Below, piece by piece: positions 34,780-46,289 of a stretch of 64,000 nucleotides of DNA. Source of the stretch: Eucalyptus grandis (lineage: Eukaryota; Streptophyta; Magnoliopsida; Myrtales; Myrtaceae); NCBI RefSeq assembly GCF_016545825.1, contig NC_052613.1, forward strand, positions 43,878,112 through 43,942,111. The letters are read 5' to 3'. Position 1 is the stretch's first letter, and every line of letters begins with the position of its first letter. Below the pieces are notes generated by a model. It worked only from the letters and a program-made list of their open reading frames with translations. It was not told the origin of the DNA and did no database searches. The translations under genes and the position numbers were made by a program.

Positions 34780-36090
34780 GGCAAAGGAACGCTTCAAGTG
34801 CCATAACTTTGGCCAAAAGGACACTTAAGTGCCATAACTTACGAAATGTATACTTAAGTGCCACATTCGAAAAAAAACGGATCACTTGAGTGCCACTCCC
34901 GCTAAAGTCCGGCCAAAACGCCAACGTGGCGTTTTTTCGGCGAAACGTGCCTAAAACGACGTCATTTTGCACGCCGACGTGGCCAAAACGACGTCGTTTT
35001 GCACGCCGACGTGGTAAAATTTTTTAAAAAATTAAATAAATTAAATATAGTTAAAATATTAAAAATAATAATTTAAAAATTAAATTTAATTGAAATATTT
35101 AAAAAATTTAAAATTTAAAATTAAAAAAAAAAAAAAAAAAAGGAAAGGGGGAGGCGGCTAAGGGATTAGCCTCGCCACCGCCGCCGGGAAAGGCCGGTGA
35201 CGGCGGGGGAGGGTCGGCCAGGTCGCCGGCCCCGGCCGTGGCCGGCGGTGAGGGCTCGAGCCCTCGCCCATATCCGGCAAGGGCTGCGACCCTCCCTAGA
35301 TCTGTGGTGAGGGCTCGCGGCCCTCGCCTAGATTCGGCGAGGGTCGGCGGCCCTTGGCCCGGCCGAGCGAGGGCCGCCGACCTCGCCGGATCTGGGGCAA
35401 AGGGCTCGCAACCCTCGCCGCCGATCGGTCGGGGTTGCAGCCCCGGCCGGCCTGCCCGACGACCCGGCCGACCCTCCCCCGGCCGTCGCCGGCCCTTCCT
35501 AGCTACGGCGGGGCGGCGACGGCGGCGGGCCGAGGGGTAATCCTCGCCGCCTCCCCCTTTCCTTTTTTTTTTAAATTTTAAAATTATTAATTTTTTAATA
35601 TTTCAACTGAATTTAATTTTAAAATTATTAATTTAAAATATTTTAACTAAATTTAATTTTAAAATTATTAATTTAAAATATTTTAACTAAATTTAATTTT
35701 AAAATTATTAATTTAAAATATCTTAACTAAATTTAATTTTAAAATTATTAATTTAAAATATCTTAACTAAATTTAATTTAATTAATTATTTTTAAATAAC
35801 TTTAATTTAATTAATTATTTTTAAATATTTTAAATAAATTTAATTTAATTAATTTTTATTTATTTTTTTGCCACGTCAGCCAAAACGACGTCGTTTTGGC
35901 CACGTCAGCGTGCAAAACGGTGTCGTTTTGGGCTCGGTTCGCCGGAAAAGTGCCATGTCGATATTTTGGCCGGATTGGCACTCAAGTGATCCATTTTACT
36001 CCGATTTTGGCACTTAAGTGTACCTTTCGTAAGTTATGGCACTTAAGTGTCCCTTTTGGTCAAAGTTAAGGCACTCCAGGTCCGTGCGTC
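34780..36090. mobile_element. MULE-like foldback element with long terminal inverted repeats (1311 bp)
   Basis: The outer ~250 bp on each side are inverted copies (34780-35030 and 35870-36090), sharing AAGTGCCATAACTTACGAAA, CACTTAAGTGCCA and CACTTGAGTGCCA. The ends are flanked by the 10-bp direct repeat GGCTCAAAAC, in the 8-11 bp range of Mutator-type insertions. Inside, AT-rich arms surround a very GC-rich core (35150-35560). The core frames are low-complexity and have no transposase motif, so the element is non-autonomous. Helitron origin is unlikely given the inverted ends. Confidence 0.75.
35601..35780. repeat. 40-bp AT-rich tandem repeat inside the MULE-like element
   Basis: About 4.5 copies of a unit TTTTAACTAAATTTAATTTT + AAAATTATTAATTTAAAATA (starts 35601, 35641, 35681, 35721, 35761). 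The left arm has only one equivalent unit, so the array expanded on one side only. Confidence 0.85.
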
Positions 36091-36100
36091 GGCTCAAAAC
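36091..36100. repeat. Target-site duplication (right) of MULE-like element
   Basis: GGCTCAAAAC, identical to 34770-34779. Confidence 0.75.
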
Positions 36101-36141
36101 CCTAAACCCTCTCCAGCTTCTTGGATCTCCTTGACTCAAAT

Positions 36142-37044
36142 TAGGGGTGATTGGGAGGGTGGGTAGGGTCTAGACTTTGACCCTATACTGGACCCTGTTA
36201 TAACTTGTTTCCCTTTTTTGGATCATATACCCGACTCTATTTGTATTAGACCCTATACCCGATCCACCATGTTTTTTCAGTCCGGTTCCAGGGTTAATCC
36301 TATTTCCATTGGAACCTATTTTGCAATCTCTCAATATTCTATACGATTTCGAATTTTATATTAATACTCGAGAAAATAATGTAATCCTCCTAATTTATAT
36401 CGAAACATTAAGCATTTATGATAAATAGATACATGAACTTTTTGACTAAACGAAAAATTAAGGATTCACACAGCTAATTGTAATAAATAAAATCATAAGA
36501 TAAATAATTAGTAACAAACATGGGTCAAATATTAGTTTTATTTCCACAACTACTACATGAAGCTAATCATTTATGCAAACATAAATCCTCATACAAAAGA
36601 GAAATTAGGTGAGCCAATCCACATGGTACACAAGAATTTGGCGGCAATGAACACCGTCCGTCAATTGAATCGTGCAAGAGGGAGCCAATGAGGGAGGGAA
36701 GCAAGTGAGGAAGAGAAACGACGAAGGAGGAGTGCCGTGCATGTTTGAGAGAGCTAAAAGGAAAAACGTTGTATGATTGTGGGAGTAAAAATAGAAATAA
36801 GGGGAAAAAATAGGGTTTTGAACCTATACTTACAAAACCGGTTCCCAAACTGATTCCAAAATCGGTCCGGGAATTGGTTCCCGAGTGGGTAATCAATCGG
36901 ACCCGATTCCCGAATCGATTTAAACTGGTTCCGAATTTTGGAACCGATTTCTAGACTGATTTTAATAGGAACCGGTTCCCGACCCTGTTTTTCAGGTGGG
37001 CCGGTCCGATTCCCAGGTAAACCTGGTCCTATTGCACACCCCTA
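36142..37044. mobile_element. hAT-type non-autonomous element (903 bp)
   Basis: Termini TAGGGGTG and CACCCCTA form an inverted pair and are flanked by the identical 8-bp direct repeat ACTCAAAT (36134-36141 and 37045-37052), the hallmark of hAT insertion. Subterminal zones are rich in GGTTCC/GGAACC and CCGATTCC motifs that resemble transposase-binding repeats. No transposase is visible. Confidence 0.85.
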
Positions 37045-37176
37045 ACTCAAATAGTGGGATAGTATTGCCCCATTTCATCCTAATGCCTTTAGTATCTTCA
37101 CCCTAATGTAGTATCTTCTTCCCTTTTAATACTTGCTTCTCGTTTTCTACTGGGATTCCTTGGTTGGCTTGCCACA

Positions 37177-40100
37177 ATGGAGGACCGCTATTGGTAGGAA
37201 GTTTGCTTGGTTTCGCTTTATTGAAGGTTAGGCAATTTATGATCTAATAAATAAATCATCATCACAAGTGAAGAACGATCGGATGCAAGAGTGAAAGAAT
37301 GCAAACTCACCTTATTTGGTTAGCTTTATCAAAACCCCAATATTAGCTTTCATGCTTTTCAAAATACAATGAAGAAAGCTCAGCATATAGATTCAGTGGA
37401 AATCACATCAATGAAGAATGGGTTGTCCGTATTTACCTTTAAATCAGAAAATGACTTGAAAATGGTCTTAGATTTGGGACCTTGCTCTTTTGCAAACAAC
37501 TTGCTATTGCTTAAAGTATGAGAACCGAATACACCTCTTCATTGTTATTAAGTTTAAATCATGTGCTCTTTGGATTCAAGTTCATGGTTTACCCCACGAG
37601 TGGTGCTAGGAAAATATGATAGGTAAAACTATGGAGAAGATGGGGGAGGTTCTTGAAATTAGGATTGAAACTAGAGGAACAACAATAGTAAAACTAGGGA
37701 AGGCGCGAGCACTTGTTGATTTGTCCAAGCCACTTTTGTCTAGAACCATTATCAACCTTGCAGGAAAAAGAAGCTAGTTAGATTTCAAGTATGAAAGATT
37801 ACCCAATTTTTGTTATTCTTGTGGGAAGATGGGGCACTATGCTAGCTATTGCACAAAGATACCATATGATGATGAGAAAATCCTTTCTAAAAAAGAAAAT
37901 CGATTTGGACAGTGGCTCAAGGCTGAGGTAAATGATCACAACCCTTTTTGGAAGTTATTTATAAAGAGGGGGATGAGGATATCATGGAAGATGAATTTGT
38001 ACCTTAATCTCCAAGGAATTCTAGTTAACTTGTTCCTTATCAGTATTGTGCAATCCACTCTACAAAGTTGAATGCATCTACTTATTTAGATAAGAGCAAA
38101 GAGAAGATGTCGGGATCCTACATTGAGAAACATTTGGCAAGCCAGCATATAAACCTATTTGATGCTCTGTCTAATGTCCCTGCACAAGATAAAGAAGGAA
38201 AACCAATATTTACTAACCCTAGATTCCGAAATTTTTAGAAGGAGATAGCAAATAAAGGCAACACTAGCAAGTAAAAGACCCAGATGTTACTCTCCTTATG
38301 AAAATAAGAATAATAGTATCAAGATTCTAGATGAGATGCAACTCATGGAAATCCAAGTTTATATGGCTGATGAAGTACATGAATAGGCTTGGGTGGCTAG
38401 CTCTAATAAGCCATTGGGTTACAAATGAATCTTGTTAGTTGGAAATGTCAAGCGTTGGGCACACCCTTGACAGTTTAATAACTTCAAGCTCTTGTGGCTC
38501 GGGATAGACCCATGGTGATCTTTCTTATGGAAACTAAAAACGGGAAAAGTATGGTGTTGCGCATAATGAAGAGATTGAAGTATTATGGCAACCTTATAGT
38601 CAACCCAATGGGTATAACTGGAGGATTGGCTATTTTCTGGACCGACCAGGTAGCAATTTCCATCGAGCAAAGTATTGATAAGTTTATTGATATGGTATGT
38701 GAATGAAAGACCAGTAGTTATGTAAACAAATAACTTGTATACATGCACCCGATGTATTTAATGATAGACTATATTATGGAAGGAGATAGAAGAAATTAAA
38801 CATTTAAATCATCTACCGTGAGTGTGTATAGGGGATTTTAATGAAATACTTTATTCTTGGGAGAAGATGGGAAGGAGGGAAGCTGAAAATTTTAGGCTAG
38901 TAGCATTTATGAAATTCCTAAATAATTGTGATATTATGGAAGTAGAAAGTAAATGGTATGATTGCACTTGGGCTAACAATAGAGAATGGGAGGAATTTGT
39001 CAAGAAGAAACTAAATAGGATCTTATGCACAATTGAATGGAGGGTGTTTTTCCCAAGGCAATAGTCTTTGCTTTACCTGCAATTGGGTCAGATCATAGTC
39101 CTATCTTGCTGAAAGTATTCCCACAACCAGTGAAAAGAGTAAAAGAATTCAGATTTGAAGCATACTGGCTAGAGGACAAGGAGTATGGAAAAATTGCTAA
39201 GGAGGTTTGGCTTTCTCCTAAGCAAGAAAGAACTGATTTACTAATAAAATTGAAAGAAGTGACCAGAACCCAAGCATACTAGAGTAGGAAAAAAATTCTC
39301 AAATGCTCACAAAAGAATTGAGGCACTAAAGTTGAAAATTCAAAATATAACAAATAGTCTAGATATCACACAAAGCAAAGAAAAGATATTAAAATTGAGA
39401 GAGAAAATTGGTTTATTGTGGAAGAGGGAGGAAATGTATTGGGGCACGCATTCCGGAATTAGTCAGTTGAAATGGGGATAAAAACTCTAAATTTTTTCAT
39501 GTAACAACTATTCAAAAGAGGCCTCGAAATAGAATATCTATGCCAGTTAATGCAAATGGGGAATGAACTCTTGAGCCTAATGTTCTAAAGCAGATGATAG
39601 TGGAATACTTCAAGAATTTATATATGTCAGTAGGATAAAAGAACTTCCACCTTATTGTTGAATAGATCCCAACTTTAATGGGGGAAATATGAATCGAGAG
39701 TTGACGGCTAAGGTCACCATGTAGGAAGTCTCAGAAGCCGTAAGTCAGTTGGAAGCTCTTAAAGCCCCTAGTCTTGACGACTTAAGTGGACAATTTTTTA
39801 AACATCATTGGAAGGACATTCAACATGACGTCTTTCAGGAGGTAACTTCCTTTTTTAACATTGGACGTTTAAATGCTAAAATGAACAAAACCCAAATTAT
39901 ACTTATTCCCAAAGAACCCAACCTAGAAAAGCTGGAACAGTTTCGTCCCATTAGCCTATGTAATTTTATCTACAAAATAATATCTTAAGTACTGGCCAAT
40001 AGACTAAAATCCTCACTTTCAAATGATCTACGTAAAGTAAAGTGCCTTTGTAAGTGGCCATCAAATTCAAGATAATATATTCATTGTTTAGGAGATTTTG

Positions 40101-40648
40101 CACAATTTTAGAGTAGTTGCAAGTAAAAAGAAGTTCCAAGCTATATTGAAGCTTGATATATAAAAGGCATATGATAGAATAGAATGGGACTTTTTAGAGG
40201 CTTGTTCACTAAAAATGAGCTTTCATGAGAAATGGGTAACGTGGGTGATGCAATGTGTCACAATTGTTTCTTTCAATGTTAAATTCAATGGAGAGCCCCA
40301 CCCCTACTTCAAACCTTGAAGAGGTATTTTGTAAGGAGATCCAATATCTCCATATTTGTTCATCTTCGTTGCAAATGTACTTTCATTAATGATTGAAAGA
40401 GCTATTGAGGATGGTACACTCCAGGGGATTAAATTGACTAGATTGTACTCTGTTCAATCTCATTTTCTCTTTGCGAATGATTCAATATTTTTTTTTGGAT
40501 GGAAAGATTAGTGAGCATCAAAATAGTGCTAGTATTTTGAATTAGTATTGCTTTGCTTTTGGTCAGTCGGTAAATTTAAATAAATCAGGAGTTTTCTTTA
40601 GGAATGGGTGCTCATCGAACTTGAGGAAAAATGTGACGACTAAGTAGA
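37177..40648 (+). mobile_element. L1-type LINE, 5' portion (split by copia G)
   Basis: Non-LTR retrotransposon on the plus strand. ORF1 relic at 37177-38420: a DUF4283-like region and a zinc knuckle CYSCGKMGHYASYC (CX2CX4HX4C, near 37810). ORF2 relic from 38427: an APE-type endonuclease opening NLVSWKCQALGTP, with GDFNEIL near 38825 and GSDHSPIL near 39085. RT from about 39720 has KAPSLDD and FRPISLCNFIYKII. RT continues with QGDPISPYLFIF near 40340 and FAND in place of the catalytic FADD near 40470. Stops occur throughout. The right edge is the copia LTR at 40649. Confidence 0.8.
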
Positions 40649-40940
40649 TGGTTCTAGAGATTGAGAAAACAGGGAAATTGAAAGAAGACAAGCAGAATGA
40701 GGAAGGCAAAGGAAATCATGACTAAAGATGATAAAATTTTGGGAAGATTTTTCCGTAATTTTCTCTTCAATAATTTCTAATGTACAATGCTCTATAGATA
40801 TAGTATAAGATGTACCTAATAAATGGAAATAATGTATTCTATGAATCAATCTAAATCTGAATCTAATCCTTAATTGATTTTGTATACACTCATAACCCGA
40901 ATGAATCCCATGTCAAATATCACGAGCATATCTTCCAACA
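40649..40940 (-). repeat. 3' LTR of copia element G (292 bp)
   Basis: On the minus strand it begins TGTTGGAAGATATGCTCG at 40940, next to the polypurine tract (GAGGGGGAG, 40941-40949), and ends …AACCA near 40649. The left boundary is inferred from TG…CA and the break in the LINE frame. The LTR is much shorter than in the A-D family, so this is a different copia lineage. Confidence 0.65.
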
Positions 40941-41313
40941 CTCCCCCTCAAGCTGGTGGCTTGTAGATGTCCAAAACGTCTAGCTTGCTCAATAGATATG
41001 CGTGTTATCTTTGGCACAAAGGTTTGGTAAAGATATCCGCAAGTTGTTCTGTGGTTCCAATTCCTCTTGTCTCAATTACTCATTCTTGATTTTTTTTTTC
41101 GAGTAAAGTGGCAATCCACCTCTATATGTTTAGTTCTCTCGTGCACTATAAGATTTGCTGCAAATTTGAGAGTCGCATCAATATCGTAGAATAGCTTGGT
41201 TGGCCCTTTCACTTGTACCTCAAGGTCCTTAAGCAAGCCTTGTATCCATACTATTTCACAGGTGGTTTTTGTCATAGCTTGATACTCTATTTCAGCTAAA
41301 GATAATGACACGG

Positions 41314-41625
41314 TTGGTTGTTTCTTGGTTTTTCATGAAAGTAGCGATTCTCCTAGTTTAATGCAATAGTCGGTGATGGATCTTTGGCTCATGGGGCAAG
41401 TTGCGTAATCCGCATCACAATATGTTGTTATCTCCATGTTGCATTTCCTAGACAGGGGTATCCCCAGTCTTGGTTGTTTCTTGGTTTTTCATGAATGTAG
41501 CGATTCTCCCAATTTAATGTAATAGTCGATGATGGATCTTTGGCTCATGGGGCAAGTCGCGTAATCTGCATCACAATATGTTGTTATCTCCATGTTACAT
41601 TTCCTAGACAGGAGTATCCTGAGTC
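41314..41625 (-). repeat. 156-bp tandem duplication in RNase H region of copia G
   Basis: TTGGTTGTTTCTTGGTTTTT plus the following ~136 bp occurs at 41314 and again at 41470, with several mismatches. One unit is expected from the family domain order. Confidence 0.8.
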
Positions 41626-42233
41626 TTGGACACTTCTTTAAATATTTGACAACCTTCAAGACAGCATTCAAATTATATTACTTTGGACTGTGCATGAATT
41701 GATTGAGTGTTTGTACTACATGAAATATATCAGGCCTGGTCATAGTTAGATATATAAGTTTTCCAACGAGCTTCTGATAGCTTGACAGATCTCTGAGTAT
41801 AGGATCATCATTTTGAGATATCCCTGCATCATAATTTGTCATAGTTAAGTTGGTGTTTTGCTCGATTGGAATAACAACCGGTTTGCACCATGATAAACTT
41901 GCTTCCGATATAATTTCCAATATAAAATTTCGCTGATTGAGAGAAATCCCTTGGTCGATCGGGCAATTTCAATTCCAAGGAAATATTTAAATGCTCCTAT
42001 GTCTTTTATGTGAAAATAGAATGCATATATTCCCTTGAAGGTCTCTATGGCGGTTTTATCATTTCCCATATTGAAAATATCATCGACATATATCATCAAG
42101 TAAATAGATGACATACCTTGAGTCCATGTGAATAGGGCATAGTCATATTTGAACTAATTGAAGCCTGTTGTTGTGACAGCATTCATAAATTTGGCATACC
42201 ATTGCTTGGAAGCTTGTTTCAAATCATAAAGAG

Positions 42234-42465
42234 ATTTACAAAGACCACACAATCTATTCTCCCCCTATCTCCGTAAATCTTGAGGGATATATATATATGT
42301 ATGTATAAATATATTTCTTCATCTAAATCATCGTGAAGAAAAGCATTGTGCATGTCCATTTGACACAATTTATTCTCCCATGTCTCTATAAACCTTGAGG
42401 GATATCCACATATATTTCTTCATTTAAATCGCTGTGAAGAAAAGCATTGTGCACATCCATTTGAT
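42234..42465 (-). repeat. ~101-bp tandem duplication in RT region of copia G
   Basis: The segment with CTTGAGGGATAT and GTGAAGAAAAGCATTGTGCA occurs twice, 101 bp apart. The left copy has gained an AT microsatellite (about 42280-42310). Confidence 0.7.
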
Positions 42466-45400
42466 GCAGCAGCCAGTCATGAATAGTTGCAACTGTCAAG
42501 AATGAACGGACTGTGACATCTTTGGTAACAAGAGAGAACGTCTCGTGATAATCAAAACCTTCTTGCTGGGTGAAGCCTTTAGCCACCAACCATGCCTTGT
42601 ATCGTTCAATGGAACCATCGGCATGATATTTAATTTTGTAGACTAATTTGCAGCCAATTGGTTTTCGATTAGGAGGCAATGAGACAAGATCCCAGGTTTG
42701 ATTATCAATCGGGGCCTGTAACTCTGCTGCCATAGCCTTCTGCCACCGCAGATCAGTGGGTGCCTCATTATAGCTAGATAGTTCCCTATCTTTTGATATG
42801 CAATTATTGTAGCATCTAAGTTCTAATGAAAGTTTATGAAAGGAAATATAAGATGACATTGGGTATTAAATACTTGGTAAATTGAGAGTGGCACAAATAT
42901 AATCTTTTGTCCAGGTTGATGGTCGTGTAGTGTGATCGGAACGTCGTGGAAGATCGGCTCTTGGAGGAGAATGCAAAATTTCACTAGAAGGTGTTAGTGA
43001 GATACCTTGAACTTCTTCATCAATAGAAAATTCTTCTAATAAGTTTTCCACAGCTTTATCTGAACTCTAGTTCTTATCCAAAATAGGAGCTGTTGCTAGA
43101 ATTGTCGTTGGAAAAGAAGGAACATTTGTTGGAGGTGCTAGTGGAATATAATCAGGATCTCGAGATAATTCTCATTCAGATAAGAAATTATGAGGATTGG
43201 TCATTATCCTCGAATCCTCATGTGAAGATGCCCTTTCACTGAATGGAAAAATGTTCTCATGAAAAACAACATCCCTACTTATGAAGAATTCCTTTGTAGA
43301 TAGCTCAAGAACCCGATATCCCTTTTGTAGACTGGGATATCCCATGAATATACACTATCAAGTGCGGGGACTCATTTTTTCCCGAGGACCTACTGTGGTG
43401 GCATGACATAAGCAGCCGAAAACTTTTAGATGATTCAGCTTCAGGTTCTTCCCAAATAGTAATTCAAAGGGAGTTTACCCATTAAGTATCCGAGTGGGCA
43501 TGCAGTTGATTTTTGCTGTAATGATACGATCTCCCCAATATTTTTTGGAATTGATGCTTGGAATTTCAGCGCACATGCAACTTCCAAAAAGTGGTGATGT
43601 TTCAAAAGGTGGCAATGTTTGCGCTCGATTGCCCTATTTTGTTGTGGCGTGTATATGCATGAGCTTTCGTGCTGGATGCCATAAGATGAAAAGAGCGAAG
43701 TGCAATATGGTTGAAGAATTCTCTCCCATTATCAGGACGAATCCACTGAATGAATTTTCCAAATTGATTCTTGGATAGTGCAATGAACATTCTTAAGTGG
43801 GAGAAAACTTGACTTTTAGACTGCATCAAAAAAATCCACGTGGCAAGAGAATAATCGTCCACAATTGTGAAGAAGTAACGGGACCCATCATGATTTGTCA
43901 TATGATAAAGTCCCCAAACATCCACACGAATTAATGAAAGAATATCACCGGCACGAGTATTACTTGATGGAAATGGGTTCTGTGACTATTTTGCAAGAGG
44001 ACATATGGGACATAGAGAATAAGGAAATGAGGCACTGTGACCATTCTCAAATGCATAATGAAGTGCTTATCATTGGTAGTCATGTTACACAATGAGAGCT
44101 TATTCAAGGAAATGCAAGATAAATTGAAATTACTTGAAAAATCGGTCCAAAGATATAGTTCTTCAGAAAGACTACCCAAGCCCACCAGTTTGCCAGTTGA
44201 AAGGTCCTGAAAAAAGCAAGTGTAAATATCGAAGAATACCCGACATGAGTTTTCTTTGCAAACTCTCGACATAAAAATAAGGTTAAATTGGAATTCTAGA
44301 ACATAAAGGACATTTTAAAGAGTGATCTGAGGATTGAGATTGATTGTTCCTGTCATAGTGATATGAAAGACATTTCCATTTGGTAATTGCACAGAAATAG
44401 GAAGATTCATCATTCCTACTTGAAAAAAATCATTTATCATAGATAATATGATCACTTGCTCCCGAGTCAATTATCCATGCCTTTCTTGAAATAGAATTAA
44501 TTAGGCAATGTGAGATACGTGAAAAACTTCCTCCTTTGTTGGAAGTATCCAACTTTTGCAGTGCCTGCATCAGCTATTGATATTGTCCATACGTAATAGG
44601 TTGGTAAGCACTTAGTGGGTCCAGTGACTTGGTAAGCTGTTGAAAATTCTTTCTTTCTCCATTTCTTTCCAGGTTTTCCATGTAATTTCCAACAGCTATC
44701 AATCGTATGGTGAGGTCATTTGCAATATTCAAAAAATAATTTATCTTTCCCTTTTGAATTTTGCCCAAAATTTCTTGATGACGTGGCAAAGATCTAGCCA
44801 TCCATCCCTTTAATCACAAATTATTGTCCATCGTTCGTTCCACTTACATAATCGAACCCCTGTGAGCCATTCAATCCATGCACACAATCTGGGCCACTCG
44901 TTCCGTCTCTTTTAAGGCCATGCGCATCTCCTTCGCCAAACCCTAGCCCAAGCGTGCCTCTTCGTTCCCTTTCTTGGCTTAGGGTTTCGTTGGTTGCCTC
45001 TCGCCATTCACCACGAGCTGCGAGGGCGATGCTTTCATCGCCCTTCGTGTGTTCTAGTGACGCAAGTCGCTGGCTTTTCTCTAGATGACCAATTGAAAAA
45101 TCCGGCCAATTGGCGAGTACTGGGTACATGGCCAGAATCTATGAACAAAAAGTAAGGTAAGATTTGTTTCAAATCAAAAGGAATCGTGTGGCTTTCTCCC
45201 TTTCCTTAATAGATTTGTACTCTTAAGCGTTGATTTTGATCCATTGAGCTTTTCTTCGACCACTTCAAGGTCATTCCACAGTAACAGTAGCTTGTTAAAG
45301 CAAGCTATGATCATCATATTCCCTTGCTTAAACTCACTGAGTTCTTGCATGAGGGAAAAAAATATTTGCTCGATCCAGTTTACCATACATTTCTTTGATA

Positions 45401-46289
45401 TTTTCCCACATGTTTTTTGCATCCTCTATTGGTGGAATTCTGTCTGCGACTTCTAAAGATATGCAATTCCCGATACAAGTATGGATGAGTTGGTTGCATA
45501 TTCTCCAGTGTCAAGCCAGGCGCTCGTCCAAGGGGATCAGGACAATTCCGTCAAGGAACCTATCTTTATCATTTGTCACAAGGGCTCACCAGAACTCTTG
45601 CAACCACCTATAATAGTTCTTCGGCCTGGACAATTGTTGTCTGATGAGCCGTAGTTCTGGTCCGTCAGCAGTAAACACGAATAGAGGGTTGCCAACTTCT
45701 AGACAATTGGTGATGGCCGCGATTGGATACAATAAAAATCCGAGCGAAAATCTCGAGTAAGGATTTGCTTCCATACCGAGATTGTTTGACCTGGTTCCTT
45801 GACTTGCATTGAGGAAAGTCGAGTACGGATTTGTTCCCATACCCGGTTTGTTTGATCCGGTTGCCTGCCTCGCATTTATTGGATCCAATCCGCTGGTCAT
45901 GCTTAACCCGTTTACAGTTGGTGGGCTGCCATCGGGTCAGACAAAGCCTTGTTGGCCTTGAATCCCTAGCGATGATGCACTTGGGCTCAGCCTGAAAAAC
46001 CATGGATTGGGCTACATCTAAAATGGTAGCCACTGGTAAGGATGGCCCACCATAGGCTAGCCCATTATGGGCTAGCCCGGGATGGGTTGCCCTAGATTTG
46101 TCTAAGCCAGAAGGATTTACCAATGCACATCTTGGGCCCAAGTAATTTGTTCTTGAGTCTTGGTGACATTAATAGCGGAAATCGAATCCTGGTCTTTTGA
46201 GATTTGGGGCGTGTTTTCTTCTTAGGGATGCTCGTTAGAAACCGAAGGTAAATTCTAGGTCATGATGGTGATGAAAAAAAAAACTTAGA

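Larger units (their letters stand above)
40941..46141 (-). pseudogene. gag-pol of copia element G
   Basis: Minus-strand copia of another lineage. Gag region is at about 44820-46000, with VGNPLFVFTADGP and YYRWLQEF. Pre-integrase is at 43931-44270. Integrase is at 43602-43925 (DVWGLYH, IRPDNGREF; the third Glu sits in a shifted frame, RAIERKH). RT is at 41845-42859 (ELQAPIDNQTWDLV, HQMDVHNAFLHSDL and an intact YVDDIFNMGND). RNase H is at 41072-41311 (SLAEIEYQAM, HERTKHIEVDCHF). Two tandem duplications (41314-41625 and 42234-42465) and many stops disable it. No 5' LTR or primer-binding site was found before 46250, so it is 5'-truncated or rearranged. Confidence 0.8.

Noticed and set aside
35238..35581. 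Pro/Arg/Ala-rich ORFs in the GC core
   Set aside because: Low-complexity by-product of the MULE-like element's GC-rich core; no start context or domain.
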